NCBI GenBank assembly: GCA_948144175.1
Contig: CANXME010000309.1
Span: 1,247,001 to 1,311,000 of the forward strand
Origin: Closterium sp. NIES-65
Taxonomy: Eukaryota > Streptophyta > Zygnematophyceae > Desmidiales > Closteriaceae
Length of the DNA stretch: 64,000 bases
Direction of reading: 5' to 3'
Made by a program: the position numbers and the translations under genes
Shown: positions 20,900 to 31,587 of the stretch, piece after piece
Position numbering within the stretch: the stretch's first letter is position 1
How the letters are laid out: each line of letters opens with the position of its first letter
The notes under the pieces: generated by a model
What the model was told of the DNA's origin: nothing
Seen by the model: the letters and a program-made list of their open reading frames with translations, nothing else
The model's database searches: none

Positions 20900-22973
20900 G
20901 TCACTGTAGAGGTGGACCACAAGTTTCTGGAAGATTGGGTAGTAGGAGGAGACAAGCCATCCGATTTTTATCTTTAAGTGATGGTGATTGGAACCAAGAA
21001 CACCTACATAAAGAACGATGGAAAAACTTCGCCAGGAAAGATGCTTGTTTTTGACGCAGCACGGTCTGTCGCCGAGATGATCATGTGGCCGGAGTCCACG
21101 GGATCTAGTTGATGCGACGTGCGAGCATTGAACGAGTTCTTGATGGGATTCTCCATTGGAGATGTCTATCAAGTTCGTCCTGTCAATGCTTCGCGCAAAC
21201 AACCTGGCTGGTAAGTTCAGTCTGAACTTGGACTTGAGCATATGCATGAGTACATGTAAATACTCATATTAATATATGCTACTATGGACAGGACTCTTAT
21301 TGGAGGCCTTGACGTGCAACTAACGTGGATACATCGTTGTTCATACATGGTGAAAGATGATGAGGGCCTGCAGCTGACTTTAGGAGACGTGCCCACTGCA
21401 CCGCTCAAGAACTTCTTCGAGACGAACGACGATTCCAGGGTAAGTCTTAAAAATTTTGGTGCAAAGTTTGGTCTGTGGAAAGATGACTAAGAATGAGGAA
21501 GAGAGGAAGGATAAAAAGAGCGTCGTTTGACATACCCCCTATGATGTAACTCACTAAAGCACATCTAACTTTATGTGTGGTCCTCGTTAAAGTGATAAGT
21601 GCGTTGTTGTATTCATGTTTGTGTTGATCATGCTTTTACTCTCAATTATCTTTTCATAATTTTTGTAATCTTCTTAATGACATTTTGCTCTTCTGTATTA
21701 CCAAATCCCTTGCGTTTCTGTCAGACTCAAAGCCACAACATACGAAGAGCCAAATGGATTGCCCAAGCTTACAGCGATCATCCAGGATTCCTCCCTTGAG
21801 AGTGTCCTAGTATTGCTGGGGGACGCTGCCACGCGGATCCACCAGTGCTGTAAGACATACCTGGATCAACACTCAGATGCTACAGACGTGCCTGTCTACA
21901 TTAGCAATGTCTATCTAAAGTCGGGTTTGTTCACGACAACGATGCTTTTGGATGTTGCCATTCTTGACACTCGACGAGCGTCGGAGATCACAAATGCCCC
22001 CGACACGGCGGAACCGCAAGACGTCGAGCTCGTGTCGCTGTAAGTGAACATAGCATCCGCATTTGAACATTTTCTAAGTGAGACGCCCGAAAGTAACTCT
22101 TCCGTTTCTCGTATTCAGGATGACTAATGTGGACACAGTTGTAATGACAACTAGGAAAGAGAAGATAGCGTCTCTCGTAGCTGAGATCAAGGATCCTTTG
22201 CACACCTCGCGCACGGTGTGCAAGGGTGGATCGGAGGGTTTTTTTCCACTGGCAGTTTTCAGATCCTGTGCCACACGCGAGCATTCGTGCTCGAGGCATG
22301 GATCCGCTTCGATCACCCGGATCGAAAACACGACGGTGTCACTTGTCGTACACGAGAACAGTAAGTAAGGTACTTGTATGCTTTTTTGTACAGTGTTAGA
22401 CGTTTTGTCAAGGCATTAACTATTGTTTTGTTTTGCTCAAAATTTTCAGCGTCATTCAGGAACCAAGCCTACGGCTTGGTGGTTCAACAAAGCCTCTTGA
22501 CAAAAGTAATCCCACATCTCCAAATGTCTACATTTCTTTCCTTGCCCTCGGATGAGCGCCAAACTCTACTAGGTGCTCTTCAAGGTCGCTGGTTCGTTAA
22601 GGTACGAGTTTATATTCTTTAGATTTAGTCACTGTTGATGAATATTATATTTTTTTTATCATTTATACTCTTTCCCCCCTTCAGGTTCACTTTGGACTTG
22701 AGGGGGGCGCATCTACAAGACCATTGTTGACATCTCGAGCGTCCCGAAGTCAAACGTCGACACTGTCAACTTTGATACTGCGAGCTCCCAGCCATCGTCC
22801 ACACCTACAAAGAGGAGGTTTGACGTGCGTGGAATAATAATATTCACTTGGTGTTTTGCTTTGCTAAACAATCTTTATGTCATGTAACTACTAATGTTTT
22901 CCATTGATTTTTTTGTTTCAATTTTCAAATTCTTGCAGCAACGGTGAAGACCGAGACGCGTGAAGTTGGTTAA
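20900..22973 (+). pseudogene. unrecognised spliced gene, truncated by element B
   Basis: Several stretches bounded by good splice signals read on the plus strand. The exon candidates are 20900-21210, 21292-21439, 21725-22039, 22118-22360, 22450-22601, 22685-22824 and 22939-22973. Donors such as GTAAGT occur at 21211, 21440 and 22361, and acceptors such as TTTTCAG occur before 22450 and TTGCAG before 22939. The pieces encode ordinary-looking soluble protein, for example L-L-G-D-A-A-T-R-I-H-Q-C-C and F-L-S-L-P-S-D-E-R-Q-T-L-L, but I recognise no domain. The first candidate exon contains in-frame stops and its upstream side is cut off by the LTR of element B. It is therefore probably a dead or incomplete gene, or part of a DNA transposon. 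Confidence 0.4.
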
Positions 22974-23741
22974 GAATCATTTGCTTTTTCTCTGGGTCTT
23001 TTTGAAACAATCTGGTTAAAGAAATGTGGGTGGGAGATAAACTAGACAATGCCATATGGATTTTGCTTTTGGGGTCGTTCTATTCGTCGACTGCAAATGA
23101 TTGCGTGACTAATTATCTTTGTGTGAGTAAGTATGTTTGGTTATGCGTATGTAAGTGTGTATGCATATGTATGTACCGGTATGTGTGTATGTATGAATGT
23201 ACAAATGTATGTATGCGTGTATTTGCGTGCGTATGCGTGTGTAAATTCAACCATTACAATAACAATGGATGTCTGTGATTTTTAAAAAGAAAGCTCAACT
23301 CTATCATTTCACAAAAGGTTCATTGGCACACTCAGTGACTCGTGTGCGACCACTTCGAACTGGATTTGATATAGTTGACTTTTTTTTTAGAATTCACAGA
23401 TTGTGTTGTTTCATGTGACAGTTGATTATTCAAAAGTTAAGCTATTGACCTCCCCCCAATGCTAGGCAGGGGATGGCGGTAGCTTAGTTTTTGGGTTGTT
23501 AACTGTCACGCATATTACGGTGTCGTGTGCATGTGCATCATTCATGATATATCACATTAAGCATTATGCATTGTATAGCATCATTTATGCATTATGCATG
23601 CATCTATTTATTATTGTCACAACAACATCTACCGTAACAATAAACATATAAACCAAACAGTACAACAAAGGTGCACAAAACAACTGCAAAAAAAAACATA
23701 TGGTTTAGTGCACTGATAACAGTACTGTATTTAAAACTGCT
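22974..23741. other. AT-rich non-coding stretch with GT-rich microsatellite
   Basis: No gene recognised. A TGTATG/TGCGTATG-type microsatellite runs through about 23125-23245. The remainder is AT-rich and ends at the CAACA target duplication of element A (23742-23746). Confidence 0.6.
23125..23245. repeat. TATG/TGTG microsatellite
   Basis: Irregular run of GTATGT, GTGTGTATG and GCGTATGCGTGT units. Confidence 0.8.
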
Positions 23742-23746
23742 CAACA

Positions 23747-23877
23747 TGAGAAAACTGAAACGAGAATGAATGAACTATGAATGAAGTGGGTACAAGTACT
23801 AACCCTAATTGGGTTGTACCCCCTATGGGATACCCCACTAAAGCCTACACAACAGCATAAGCTATAACGTTCTCACA
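23747..23877 (-). repeat. 3' LTR of copia element A
   Basis: 131 bp, plus-strand TGAGAAAACTGAAACG...GTTCTCACA, bordered on the inside by the polypurine complement CACCCCCATAGGC. Confidence 0.9.
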
Positions 23878-24049
23878 CACCCCCATAGGCAAAGTGGGGG
23901 AGAACAAGGGGTCACAAGACCAGTCAAGCAAAGCAAAGCAAAGCAAAGCAAGCTCAGGGTGGATCACAACGTCACCACACATTCCGAGCACAAGTTCAAG
24001 GCCACACGGCCAGTTCATATGCAGGAGTACACACATATATATATATATA

Positions 24050-24292
24050 TGTCAGACTTCATATTAATTATATTTGTAACTGCCTGTAGCTGTAGTTAGT
24101 GTAGTTATTGCAAACTTTGTTAGGTGGTGCACCCTTTTGTTTCCTATACTATATGTTCCTTGAACCTATAGTGAAACCCACTTTTCATCTTCCAATTTTC
24201 TCGATCCCCTCACCCTTGGGCCCAACTCACTCGACACCTAAGTTGGGCCTAGGCTCCTAAGCCTAGGCCCTTACATTCTAGTTTATTTAACA
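24050..24292 (+). repeat. solo LTR related to the TRIM-like LTRs
   Basis: About 243 bp, TGTCAGACTTC...TTATTTAACA, clearly but distantly similar along its length to the 269-bp LTRs at 2935 and 3978 (shared TGTAGTTAT, GGTGGTGCACC, CTATAGTGAA and CTAAGCCTAGGCCC blocks). It is flanked by ATATA-type sequence on both sides, so the target duplication cannot be fixed exactly. It interrupts the 3' untranslated part of element A. Confidence 0.75.
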
Positions 24293-24366
24293 ATATATAT
24301 ATAAGGCTAGACAAGCAAGAGCAGGCATATATATACATATATATATATGTAACAGTACAAGGAAGG

Positions 24367-27300
24367 TCAAGAGGTGAGCAAGTGAGGCAAGACAGGTACA
24401 AGACCCAGCTGGGTGCAAAAGAGATGATGATCACAAGGCGCAAGTGCCTTGGTGAAGACATCAGCACTGTTGGCCTCAAAGGCCACGTACGCAAGCCGCA
24501 ACTGACCACGCTGCTGTAGCTCACGAGCAAGGAAGTAGCGAAGAGCAATGTGCTTTGTTTTGTGCTCCAGTCTCTGCTCGCGACACAAGGCCAGCATGGC
24601 CTTGTTGTCTACGTACAGGACTGGAGGAGAACGAGGCGGCTCTCCAAGGTCGGTCAGCAGGTAGGTGAGCCAGCGAAGCTCCTGTGCAGCCATGGCCCCG
24701 GCGTAGATCTCAGCCTCACAACTGGAGCCGAGAACAAAAGACGAGCGAGTAGCCCGCCACGAGACAGAGCCGGAACCAAGGCTGAAGGTGTAACCCTGTG
24801 ACGACCGTTGCGTAGCCTGGTCGTCAGCCCAAGAAGCGTCCGCGTGTCCAGTGAGGACCACTGGACTCCGCCCTCCAAGCACTAGCCCCATGCCCAACGT
24901 ACTGCACAAGTAGCGCAACACCCTCTTCGCTGCAACCATGTGCTCTGGTCGATGTCTCCCAGGAGCAACATAGCGTGCAAGAATGCTAAGAGGGTATGCA
25001 AGGTCAGGTCGTGTGCAGGTCATCAGGTACATGAGGCAGCCAACAAGCTCTGGATACGGGCCACTCGACTCTACGGACTCATCCGAACGCAGAGCTAAGA
25101 GTGAGTGGCGAGTAGGCAGAGGAGTGGCCTGAGGCGACGAGTACGTGAAGCCGAAGCGCTGAAGGACCTGCTGCACCATGTGTGACTGAGTCAGGGTAAT
25201 GGTGCGGCGTGCTCTGTCCCGGGTGATCTGCAAGCCAAGGTAGCTGCGCAGTTCACCCAGGTTAGTGCACGTGTGTCTCTTCTACAGCTCGGACTTCACG
25301 TAGGCGAGTCCAGCAGTGTTAGCTGTGGCAAAGACCAAGTCGTCAACGTACACGAGGATGTAGAACGGCGGCAGAGAGGTGTCGGTGCGCAGAAACAGCG
25401 ACGGGTCGGCAGTAGAAGGAGCAAACCCAAGAGCCGCAAGCGTAGTCCTCAGTGTGTCGTAGCGCTCACGTGGCGCCTGGCGGAGACCGTAGACTGGACG
25501 CCGGAGACTCCACTGGGTACCAGGAGGGAAAGACCCAGTGAAGCCAGGTGGGCGGCGCAGCCAGATCTCCTCGTGCAGCTATGCTGAAGTCGAGAGAGTG
25601 CAGCTCGTAGTCACGGTGAGCAGCAACGTGCAGCAGTACCCGAAGAGTGGTCATCTTCGGGGTGGGGGAGAAGGTCTGAAAGTAGTCAACTCCCTGCCGC
25701 TGACTGAAGCCACGAGCCACATAACGCGCCTTGAAGACAGGCGGAGAACCCGGCGGCTGCTTCACCCTGAAGATCCACATGCCACTGACGATGTTCGCCC
25801 CAGGTGGGGGGACAGCGTCAACATAGGTGCCTGTGGACTTCCTGGAAGCCATCTCTGCATCCATAGCTGCCTGCCACTGAGAGGAGTAGGGAACCTCTAT
25901 CGCCTCCGCGTAAGAGCGCGGAGTCGGGATGTCAAGTGCATCCGGGTCTCCCTCAGGGGTAAGCAGTACGGACACGAGATGAGGTGAAGCAGCAGCGAGA
26001 CACTAGAACTCCTCCTGCATGTCCTCAAGGACGTCCGTGCCAAGGGCACACTCACCCCCGATGGACGGAGGACAGGCAGACCCTGACTCAGCGACAAGAC
26101 TAGCAGCGTAGTATAAACGACAGCAAGCAGCAAAGTCGACGAGCTCAGCAACTAGGGCAGACGCAGCACTGGACTCAAAAGAAGGGTGAGTGACGACAGT
26201 AGCAAGGAGACGCGTGACAGTAGGACTGGCAGCACGAAGAGAGTCCGACTCCGGGTCGGCAAGAGCAGGAAGAGAGGACTCAGGAGGAGAAGGTAAGGGG
26301 GCACACAAAGGAGCAGTGGACGGACGCAGAGACATCCTGTGTGTGCCAGGGACAGGAGGAGGACGCTAACGCGAACCACGACCACTAGCGCGAGTAGCAC
26401 GGACAGGCGACGTAGGGCGAGACGCTGGCTCACGACGCTCAGCAAGACCTCCAGTAGGACCAGTGTAGGGATAAGGAGCAGGCAAAGGTGAGGTAGGCTG
26501 CAACTGTAACTGTGACAGGACAGGCTGTGGACACACTAAGGGAGGAGGAGGACCACTAGAAGGTGGAAGACCAAGAACCTGCTGCAGGAGTGGAACGAAG
26601 TACGGTCGAGGCCGCGTGGCGACGCCAGAAGCAGCAGGGACAGCACCAGTACCCCCAGCAGAAGCACCCGCTATAGCAGCACCTCCTACAGCTCCAGAAC
26701 CTCCCGCAGCACCAGGAGCACCCCCAGCAGGACCGCCAGTGGTAGTCTCAGCGTCAACACCCTCAGCAGCACCAGCTCCAGTCGAAACTGCAGGCCCAGC
26801 AGCTCCAGCACTCCCAGAACGAGCACCTCCGGGACCCGCGACAGCAGCACCCTCAGTAGCCGAAGAACCTCCAGCACCAGCAGCACGGCTCCAGCGCCGG
26901 GCAAACCACTCGCGCAGCTCCTGTGGAGAGAGCGGCTCCCGGCGAGACGAAGCACCCAGAGAACCTCCTGGCGGAGCACCTCCAGGCTCAGCACCCGAAG
27001 GACCGACAGCAGTAGCCTCCGCGCCAACACCCGTAGCAGCTCCCGCTCCAAAAGTACCTGCAGGCCCAGCAGCTTCAGTACTCCCAGGACGAGCACCTCC
27101 GGGACCCGTGGCACCAGCACTCTCAGCAGCAGCAGAACCTCCAGTACCCGCAGCACCTCCAACTCCAGCAGATCGCCTCCAGCGTCGGGCAAACCACTCA
27201 CGCAGCTCTTGTGGAGAGAGTGGCTCTCGGCGAGACGAAGCACCCGGAGAACCGCCAGGCTCAGCACCTCCAGGCGTAGCACCCCCAGGCTCAGTACCCC

Positions 27301-29674
27301 CAGGCTCAGCACCCCCAGGCGTAGCACCCCCAGGCTCAGCACCCCCAGGCTCAGCACCCCCAGTCGTAGCACCCTCAGGCTCAGCACCCCCAGAGTCAGG
27401 ACCCCCATAGTCAGCACCCCCAGGCTCAACACCCTCAGCAGCACTAGAGTCACCAGCAACCTCGACAGGCTCGACAGCGTCTACCTGGGAGACACCTGAA
27501 AGGGCAAGACCCTGAGGGGGGAGGGGGTCTGCCGGGGGGGGACGTGGCACAAGGAAGAGCGGTGGCGGGGGGAGGGACGGAGTGCGGTAGGGAAAGAGAC
27601 AGTAGTAGGGGACCGACTCGTCGAACGTGACGTCCTAGGAGGACAGAACACGGCGAGAGGTGGGGTGGTAGAACTGCCACCCTTGCGCGTCAGGGGGGAA
27701 ACCCACGAAGACGCAAGGAGCAGCACGAGGGGACAGCTTGTCCGCAGACAAGTCGCGAACAAACGCCCGAGATCCCAAGACACGGAACGCAGACGCATCG
27801 CCAACCTTCCCCGTCCACAGCAAGGCTGGGAAGGTCTCCGGCATGGAGACCCTGGGCTGAAGGTTGATCTGATGCGCCGCGTACCGGACCGCAAATGGCC
27901 ACAGAAAATGGGGGGCAGCCGCATGCATCATGGACGTACGGGCGCCGTCCATGACCATGCCAATGCGGCGCTCAGCAATCCCATTTTGCTGTAGAGAGTC
28001 CGGAAGCGTGAAGGTCTGGCGGATGCCTCGTGCACGACAGTAGGCTCGCAGAAGGCCAGAGGAGAACTCTCCGCCTCTGTCAGAGTGCAGACGCAGAACA
28101 GGAAAGTCCGAGCCGAAGCTCCGCCTGAGCTGGAGACGAGCTGCGCGGATCCAGTCGATCAACACCTCAGTGACATCACCCTTGCTGCGCAAGGGGAAGA
28201 CTGTGGTGTAACGCGAGTAGTCGTCAACCAACAGCAGCAAGTAGCGCTCGTGACCCTGTCCACGGACGCGGGCCGGGCCCCACACGTCCATGTGAAGCGT
28301 CTGCAGTGGGGCCTCTGTCAGAGGAAACTGGGAGGAGTGAGGGGCAGCCCGCTGCCGCCCCTCGACACAGGGGACGCAGGTAGGGCCAGGCCCCAGAGGA
28401 AGGGGAGGGAGGGACCGGGGAAGACCAAAGACAAGGACACGGGAGGCCATGCTTCGGAGACGAAGCAGGGAGGGGTGGCCAAGGCGGTGGTGCCAGAGGA
28501 GAGTCTCGTGAGACAGGAGGCGACACGAGCAGGGGGCAGACTCAAGACCAGACCTGGACGCTGCAGAAAACACCTGACCCGACGCAGCTACCTGACCAGA
28601 CGCAGGGATTGGAGGAGACGCAGTGGTCAGTGTGTACAGGCTTGACCCCGGCCGACGTGTAAACATGGCCAGGTGTCGGCCTGTCCAAGCGTCCGTGCAG
28701 TGGGTCACACGCTGACTCGCAGGAGTGAACTGGTGAGCCCCCGCATCCTGTAGGTCAGCACCACTCACCAAGTTCGTAGAGAACGAGGGGAGGTTAAGAC
28801 CAGACAGGGTGCGAGAGGGGGCTGCCGGACACGGGAGGACAGTGGAGAAGTGAGCAAGGACAGGACCCCCAGAGGGGTCTGCCAAGGAGACTGCAACTGG
28901 CCGACCAAGCGGCGTGAGTGTGGTGCGGTCTCGAAAGAAGGAGCGAGAAGCCCCCGAGTCAAGTGTGAAGGTGTGGGAGGCCGAAGCCGACGCTGTATCT
29001 GAGAGAGCAGACTCACCTGCACCTGAGGAAGCAGACTCACTAGCACCTAGAGCAGCAGGCGCACCTTTACCTGGAGCAGGAGACACACTAGCACCCAGAG
29101 CAGCAGCCTCACCAGCAGCTAGACCAGCAGGCGCTATACCCGGGTCAGGCGGTACGCACAGGTGACCGGCACGGTCAGCACTAGTAGGCAATGCATACAT
29201 GGCAGTGAGAATAGCATCATAGTCAAGAGCAAATATATCGACCCTCTGCCTAAGCAACTCCACCCAGTCGGGGAGCTCAGCCTCGTCGCCAAACTCGGTA
29301 CGCCAGGCGTCGCTCAGACGGGCGAAGCAGCGGGACTGTGTGTGACTAGGCGTCCCACAAGGCTGACCAGTCCGAGCACCAGTGCGAATCACGTAAGAGC
29401 AGCGAACAGAACTGAGAGACCCTCTACTCTGAGCGTACCACTCACGAAGCTGCTGGGGCGTGAGAGACGCGCGTGGGCGTCGCTGGAGCTGCATCTGGCC
29501 GCTGCCAGTAGTAGTAGCAGTAGTAGCGCCGCCACCCCTACAACCCCAACCAGCGTACCACTCACGCAGCTGCTGGGGCGTGAGGGACTCATGCGGACGT
29601 TGCTGGGGCTGCATCTGGCTCCGCGAGTAGAAGCAGGAGCAGGAGTAGCAGCAGTAAGGCAGGCGGCCAAGCAA
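24367..29674 (-). mobile_element. copia gag-pol region of element A
   Basis: Minus-strand coding block. The gag tail has a repeated T-P-Q-Q-L-R-E-W-Y-A segment (about 29430-29600) and a knuckle-like end near 29340-29390. Protease L-D-S-G-A-S lies near 28950, integrase H-H-R-L-G-H-P near 28480 and P-E/Q-Q-N-G-I-A-E-R near 27980. A duplicated linker segment with E-P-G-G-A repeats covers 26620-27440. RT Y-V-D-D-L-V lies near 25340 and RNase H between 24430 and 25000. Several breaks are present. Confidence 0.85.
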
Positions 29675-29734
29675 GCGGCGGGCAGCGCGCTAGTAAGGCA
29701 GGGGCTCACCAGTGGTGGGAAGAGCAGGCTGGAC

Positions 29735-30490
29735 GACTCGGCGGTGCGGGCGGCTCGGGCGGCTCGGCGGCACGGCGGCACGGCAGCAACTGCGGCTCGG
29801 CGGCTCGGGCGACTCGGGCGGCTCGGCGGCTCGGGCGACTCGGGCGACTCGGCGGCTCGGACGGCTCGGCGGTACGGCGGCACGGCAGCAACTGCAGCTC
29901 GGCGGCTCGGCGACCCGGCGGCTCGGGCGGCTGAGGTGGCGCTGCGGCTCGGGCGGCTCGGGTGGCTCGGGCGGCTCGGCACTAGCTCGGCGGCGCCGGC
30001 GGCTCGGTGGTGACGGCGGGGCCGCTTGGGGACGGCGGCGGGGCCGGGTGGAGCGGCGACGGGGCCAGCAGAGGCGGCGCCGGGGCCGCAGAGTAGGCGA
30101 CCGGGCCAGCAGAGGCGGCGCCGGGGCCGGGAAGGGCGGCGCCGGGGCCGGGGAGGTAGGCGACGGGGCCGGGAAGGGCGGCGTCGGGGCCGGGAAGGGC
30201 GGCGTCGGGGCCAGCAGAGGTGGCGCCGGGGCCGGGAAGGGCAGCGCCGGGGCCGCAGGGGTAGGCGACTGGGCCAGCAGAGGCGGGGCCGGGTCGGGAA
30301 GAGTGGCGTCTAGGTCGCCGGGGTAGGCGACGGGGCCAGCCGAGGTGGCGCCGGGGCCGGGGAGGGCGGAGCCGGGGCCGGGAAGGGCGGCGCTGAGGCC
30401 GCAGGGGTAGGTGACGGGGCCACTAGGGCGGCGGATCGGGGCCGCGAGGGCGGCGCTACGCGTCCGCTAGGGCGGCGCGACGGGGTAGCA
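29735..30490 (-). repeat. minisatellite leader of element A
   Basis: Two arrays are seen: GGCGGCTCGG units of 9-10 bp (29735-30000) and GGGGCCGGGAAGGGCGGCGCC-type units of about 18-21 bp (30015-30430). They lie between the primer site and gag. Both strands are free of stops for long distances because of the repeat, which explains spurious open frames here. Confidence 0.8.
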
Positions 30491-30639
30491 GGGCCGCGCG
30501 CCTCGGGGCGCGCGCCAGAAAGAAAGTCGCCGCGCGCCAAATAGGTCGCACGCCACGGGGCGTGCGACAGATCGAGTAGCAGCGGAAGCAGTAGTAGGGC
30601 CCTAGGAACAGTTCCCACGAGGGAACCTGCTCGATACCA

Positions 30640-30770
30640 TGAGAAAACTGAAACGAGAATGAATGAACTATGAATGAAGTGGGTACAAGTACTAACCCTA
30701 ATTGGGTTGTACCTCCTATGGGATACCCCAATATATCCTACACAACAGCATAAGCTATAATGTTCTGACA
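30640..30770 (-). repeat. 5' LTR of copia element A
   Basis: 131 bp, plus-strand TGAGAAAACTGAAACG...ATGTTCTGACA, followed outward by the CAACA target duplication. Confidence 0.9.
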
Positions 30771-30775
30771 CAACA

Positions 30776-31587
30776 TGCATACAGTATGGACAGGATACGA
30801 TTGTAGTTTACAAAATATATTTTAATTATAAAAAGATATAAATATGAAAATATAATTTGGCAAAATCGATGATAAAGGGTTGCTTCGCAACCCAAAAAAA
30901 GGCTACTTATGCCCATCGTTTTTGTCACGCTGTGTGGATTTGCCGCACCGCACCGCGTGTCGTCCTGGCCGCAGCGTGATTCAGCGCCCTTCCCAACCAA
31001 TCAACGAAACAACCACCGATTTTGGTTGTCATCTGTGAGGGGATTGGGCGGCATAGCTTCGCATGTAACTCATCGGCAACTCCTTTCCAGGCAAAAATGC
31101 CGAACCACCCCAACCGGCTTCCCCAACCAAACACGCAGTTCCCGAGGCTGGAAAATCTGTCTGTTTGCTTTTCTGAGATTCTAAAAGCCTTATTAGCGGT
31201 CTCAAACCGATGTAACCTGCTTCAGAACGTATTGTACCTTGATTAACCGTTTCGTCGAAGTTGGTAGGAGCTTCCCAGCATCAACACCAGCACCTCCAGC
31301 AAACCTGTCTGCTTTTGCTGGTACAAGGCATGTCTGCAAATGTATACCTATCACTTGAGTTGACATGTTGCTTGTTGACAAGAGCTCTAAAGAAGAGACA
31401 GCAGTCTCTGCGGTTTCTGTGACTTGGCTGTCTGGTCGGAATATATGCGGATGGCAACGTTATGTTAAATCAGAACCAGCACCCCCATTTTCAGGCGTCT
31501 CCCTGCTGTTGAAGAATTGTATTCAGCCATGCATTTATTACTTCCGCTTCTTCACAGTTATTGTCCTAGTTACCCGCAACATCGGGA
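30776..31587. other. 5' flank of the fucosyltransferase gene
   Basis: No retroelement sequence and no convincing coding sequence. The first 130 bp are AT-rich, the rest is of mixed composition. It should contain the promoter and 5' untranslated region of the gene starting at 31588, but no core promoter element stands out. Confidence 0.45.

Larger units (their letters stand above)
23747..30770 (-). mobile_element. Ty1/copia element A
   Basis: Minus-strand element with 131-bp LTRs at 23747-23877 (3') and 30640-30770 (5') and a perfect target duplication CAACA (23742-23746 and 30771-30775). The primer site TGGTATCGAGCAGG (minus strand) abuts the 5' LTR. The LTRs differ at about six positions, so this is among the older of the paired elements here. 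The pol region is broken at several points. A foreign solo LTR sits in its 3' untranslated part. Confidence 0.92.
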
